Assembly: GCA_035293765.1 (NCBI GenBank)
Contig: DATGMF010000053.1
Span: forward strand, 233,077-297,076
DNA from: DASRHT01 sp035293765
GTDB taxonomy: Bacteria; Chloroflexota; Ktedonobacteria; Ktedonobacterales; Ktedonobacteraceae
Direction of reading: 5' to 3'
Length of the DNA stretch: 64,000 nucleotides
Position numbers and translations under genes: made by a program. Below are positions 61,571 to 64,000 of the stretch, one piece after another. The notes beneath the pieces are model-generated. The model was given only the letters and a program-made list of their open reading frames with translations. It did not search any database and was not told where the DNA came from. Position 1 is the stretch's first letter, and each line of letters starts with the position of its first letter.

Positions 61571-62071
61571 TTACAGATCTTTGCGCATGATCACCGACTC
61601 GGTCCCGACGCGATTGCTGGTGGTGCCAATGACAACAAAACCCTGACGCTCGTAGAGTCGCCTGGCCGGATTGGTCATACGAACGCTTAGCACTACGGAA
61701 GAGTAACGCTTTTTGGCGGCTGCTAACAGGTGAGTCAGCAACTGGGTTCCCACGCCTTTTCCAACATACTCAGGCAAAACCGCAATGGCGAGCTCAGGGA
61801 CACCATCATCGAGAGAGCTCACCATCTTCTCCTGCCCGACGAACAACCGTATCCAGGCTGCCCCTATTGGGCGAAGACTAGCGGAATTCAACGCGAGGTA
61901 CCCTCGATCTGACTCGCGTCCCCACTCCTGGACGTATTTTACGAGACCGGGGTTGTGCTTTGCCGCGTGAAGCGAGGTCTCGCCTTCTTCCTCCATATGG
62001 GCTGCATAGTAGAGCATCTTCCAGAGAAAAGCTTCGTCATCTTTGTTTGCTGGGCGGATCGTATACCGCAT
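61571..62071 (-). CDS. GNAT-family N-acetyltransferase
   Basis: 166 residues from ATG 62071 with GGAGGAAG upstream. GNAT fold: YTIRPANKDDEAFLWKML at the start, beta-strand ELAIAVLPEYVGKGVGTQLL with the acetyl-CoA loop (Q/RxxGxG/A form VGKGVG), NPARRLYERQGFVVIG. The acceptor is unknown. Convergent with ssrA. Confidence 0.92.
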   Translation of the reverse strand: MRYTIRPANKDDEAFLWKMLYYAAHMEEEGETSLHAAKHNPGLVKYVQEWGRESDRGYLALNSASLRPIGAAWIRLFVGQEKMVSSLDDGVPELAIAVLPEYVGKGVGTQLLTHLLAAAKKRYSSVVLSVRMTNPARRLYERQGFVVIGTTSNRVGTESVIMRKDL

Positions 62072-62162
62072 CTCTTCCTCCAAAAAGCAGTTTAACGGGC
62101 CACTCATTAGTTATATAAGCTTTCCAGTACAGTAACATAGGCGTCTTATGGAGGACAAGGAT

Positions 62163-62321
62163 ATGCCCTTTTTCAGTGGCTATGAGTGGAATGGAGCCGC
62201 TTTTCTTCGGGCCGCTGGAAGCAACCCTCTGCTGTCAAGTACGGAAGATACCTTTTTGGGGGAAAACACTTTTTACGTCATAATTAATACAAAGCATGTA
62301 GAGGTTCAGTTAAGTAGATAG
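62163..62321 (+). CDS. Possible 52-residue small protein
   Basis: ATG 62163 has GGAGGACAAGG just upstream (an ATG at 62148 precedes that site). The product starts MPFFSGYEWNGAAFLRAAGS and ends in a short beta-like TFYVIINTKHVEVQL. No family. It is the first of three very short frames with good ribosome sites before the gene at 62679. Confidence 0.4.
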   Translation: MPFFSGYEWNGAAFLRAAGSNPLLSSTEDTFLGENTFYVIINTKHVEVQLSR

Positions 62322-62365
62322 TCGGTTTATTTACATACGCTCACAGAATTAAAAAGGAGCAATTC

Positions 62366-62425
62366 ATGCCATTTGAACAAGCTAGTGAAATACAACGACG
62401 CATGTATGATTTTATTGTCAACTAA
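62366..62425 (+). CDS. Possible 19-residue peptide
   Basis: ATG 62366 lies 6 nt after AAAGGAG. It encodes MPFEQASEIQRRMYDFIVN, then TAA. It shares MPF with the preceding small frame. It could be a signalling or leader peptide. Confidence 0.35.
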   Translation: MPFEQASEIQRRMYDFIVN

Positions 62426-62465
62426 TAGAACAGAAATCTGAAGCTTTGACGGAAAGGAAGCTACA

Positions 62466-62570
62466 ATGTCTGTCGGTCAAGCATACTCCCATGCCCTTAC
62501 TCCATCCGAACAACTGGCGCTTCAGGCAGTTGTGACATCCTTTATAGATAGCATTTTTGCAGTCCTATAA
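62466..62570 (+). CDS. Possible 34-residue peptide
   Basis: ATG 62466 has GGAAAGGAAG upstream. It encodes a hydrophilic start (MSVGQAYSHALTPSEQ) and a hydrophobic end (ALQAVVTSFIDSIFAVL). Possible small exported peptide; no family. Confidence 0.35.
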   Translation: MSVGQAYSHALTPSEQLALQAVVTSFIDSIFAVL

Positions 62571-62678
62571 GCTTCACCTGCTTTGCCAGTATCCTTCTGG
62601 CTCGCATCGTCTCGATGAGCATTTGTTGCAACTTGATCAGTAAATGATGTCCTTGTTCATCTGAAAGGGGTTGGGGCT

Positions 62679-63752
62679 ATGACCGATTTCTTTGAGCAAC
62701 GCGCAGCCACAAATTTCGGGCAGGAAAGGTCGTTAGATACTTCAGCGCCCGCTCTCAGCTTCCTGGAAGCCTCGACGCTGTTGCTCTATCGGACTGGCGT
62801 TGATGCCTATGGTGAAGATGTGCCTCTGGCCTCTGGTGTCGCGCTCAAGATGAGTTTCTATACCTACCTCGGGGCAGCACTCATAGAATTGGCACTGCGC
62901 GGGTATGTGTGTACGGATGAGTCGGAGGAGGCAAAGCCTTCGCCTTCCAGGCCTCCTCTATATCTGATCCTGGCCCTGCTCTTTGTCGCTTTTCTTTCAC
63001 TAAGCGCCATATCCATAGGTAGTACACCCACGGAGTTTCCGTCAAGTCAGCTGGCCCTTCCTATTGGCCTGGCAGGACTGCTGTGTGTCTGGCTCTGCGG
63101 GATGATTCTCGCCTATAGATACCAGAGGGCAGCGGAAAGACAAGGGTTGTTGATGGTAATGGGAGAACCTCCTACCGGCGATGAGGTTCTAGACGAGCTT
63201 CTCTGGCAGATGCAGCCTGTGGAGAGCGCCATGAAAGTTCGTGACTGGCTTTCCTTTCTGCTTGTACAGCGAGCGGGAAAACAGTTAGCAGGAAATATGT
63301 ATGACCAGGTAGAATGCCGACTTCGGGAGCAAGGTTGTATCCAGTTGATGGGCAAAGAACGCTTTCTGTTCGGTAAGGTTGAGACCCTGGTAATCAATCG
63401 CCAGAACGGGCAGTGGCGCAACTTGAGCAAACGATTACGCCAAGCGCTCCTTTCAGAAGGCCCCTCTGATCCTTACACGACGGCGTTGCTCATTCTGCTA
63501 ACCCTTATTCCTGGTACATTTCAGACTCCGATCCAGGTTAGACTTCCAGGCCAGCCCGCCGGGGGAAAGACCTTAAGTGGCATCTATCAGATCCTGTCGG
63601 AGCCAGCGGAGATAGAGCTGGCTCGGCAAAATCTACGCACCCTGCTTGACAGAGAGCCAGAGGTGATGGATGCTCTTGGACCCGATCTTTACAACACGCT
63701 GTTACGCCTGCGCCTGGAGATACATGAAGGTCCAAAACGAAGGCACAGATAG
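62679..63752 (+). CDS. GPP34/Vps74-like protein with two membrane helices
   Basis: 357 residues; GAAAGGGGTTG precedes ATG 62679. The first part (FLEASTLLLYRTGVDAYGED, LGAALIELALRGYV) has the GPP34 (GOLPH3/Vps74) opening pattern, and the last part (DELLWQMQP, SDPYTTALLILLTL, VECRLREQGCIQLMG) resembles its helices and beta-hairpin. Between them lie two membrane helices (PPLYLILALLFVAFLSLSAI, LPIGLAGLLCVWLCGMILAY) that are not part of the usual family. Bacterial GPP34 proteins are of unknown function; eukaryotic ones bind PI4P. The assignment is moderate. Confidence 0.6.
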   Translation: MTDFFEQRAATNFGQERSLDTSAPALSFLEASTLLLYRTGVDAYGEDVPLASGVALKMSFYTYLGAALIELALRGYVCTDESEEAKPSPSRPPLYLILALLFVAFLSLSAISIGSTPTEFPSSQLALPIGLAGLLCVWLCGMILAYRYQRAAERQGLLMVMGEPPTGDEVLDELLWQMQPVESAMKVRDWLSFLLVQRAGKQLAGNMYDQVECRLREQGCIQLMGKERFLFGKVETLVINRQNGQWRNLSKRLRQALLSEGPSDPYTTALLILLTLIPGTFQTPIQVRLPGQPAGGKTLSGIYQILSEPAEIELARQNLRTLLDREPEVMDALGPDLYNTLLRLRLEIHEGPKRRHR

Positions 63753-63897
63753 ATAGGGAAAAGGAACGTACGCCCTCTTGAAATGTACATAGAGATTATA
63801 GGCCAAAAACAGACCTTTTGCACCAATTTCACCACTAGAAAGATGAAGATACTTGGAGAATTGACGTTCCTACGAAAATCCCCTCGAAGCCCCGAAA

Positions 63898-64000
63898 TTA
63901 GGCAACCTCCTTGGGGGTTAAAGTGACCGAGAACCCTAATTGTTCGAGGCGACGAATATGGTGTTGCTGAAGACGTTGTGTATTCAACTGGTCAAAATAG
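63898..64000 (-). CDS. C-terminal end of a probable transposase (cut by window)
   Basis: The frame enters from the right edge and stops at TAA 63900-63898, giving 33 residues (YFDQLNTQRLQQHHIRRLEQ...LGFSVTLTPKEVA). The IRRLEQLGFSVTL ending is typical of transposase C-termini. The element itself lies outside; no terminal inverted repeat could be confirmed in 63753-63897. Confidence 0.45.
   Translation of the reverse strand, partial: YFDQLNTQRLQQHHIRRLEQLGFSVTLTPKEVA

Overview
The window looks like chromosomal DNA of a soil-type Chloroflexota bacterium, most likely of the Ktedonobacteria group. This is an inference from gene content and style: moderate GC, an NB-ARC/TPR regulator, many two-domain universal stress proteins, DUF2079 and GT-C envelope proteins, Kelch lipoproteins and dense short GC-rich palindromic repeats. 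No 16S rRNA or tRNA gene is present to confirm it. The only stable RNA gene found is a complete tmRNA (61134-61504).

Layout. 1-5 kb: two XRE-type regulators (one NB-ARC/TPR, one TPR-like) around a small secreted protein, then two overlapping unknown genes. 5.3-7.6 kb: a decayed PAS histidine kinase followed by an intact one. 8.1-12.9 kb: an Fe-S/FAD oxidoreductase, two paralogous membrane proteins of an unrecognised family and a two-domain universal stress protein. 13.2-24.6 kb: a large membrane protein, a SirB1-like protein, a membrane-bound MutS-like ATPase, an SDR dehydrogenase, GT-C envelope genes and ilvD. 24.7-38.2 kb: a stress region with a membrane-anchored two-domain multicopper oxidase, two universal stress proteins, a P-loop kinase-like protein, a Kelch lipoprotein, an MgtA-type P-type ATPase with a tiny VIT1-like partner, a broken universal stress gene and a baeRF-family protein. 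38.4-41.5 kb: a D,D-carboxypeptidase, a phosphoesterase with an acidic insertion, and pth. 41.5-45.8 kb: an Sdp-like module (SdpI, SdpR-type ArsR repressor, YhfC protease, ABC exporter) with the same palindromic operator at both ends. 45.8-53.6 kb: gene remnants, a methyltransferase, a HEAT-repeat protein and mfd. 53.6-60.4 kb: a proline-rich protein and an envelope operon (GT2, flippase-like, DUF2079), then a GDPD. 60.5-64 kb: an FlK-like thioesterase, ssrA, a GNAT, three very small ORFs, a GPP34-like membrane protein and the end of a probable transposase.

The strongest non-gene signal is a promoter architecture shared by five transcription units: two pairs of GTGA half-sites, 11 bp apart within each pair and 32-33 bp between pairs, ending exactly 11 nt before a TAYRCT-like -10 box. 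It precedes the Fe-S flavoenzyme operon, the multicopper oxidase, the VIT-like/P-type ATPase operon, the broken universal stress gene and the baeRF gene, so these probably form one stress regulon driven by an OmpR/PhoB-like activator. Second, the SdpI gene and the ABC/YhfC/SdpR operon carry near-identical ATTTCAG-N6-CTGAAAT operators, which defines a self-contained regulon. Third, a 47-bp palindromic element with compensatory arm changes occurs four times, twice as an in-frame insertion in unrelated proteins.
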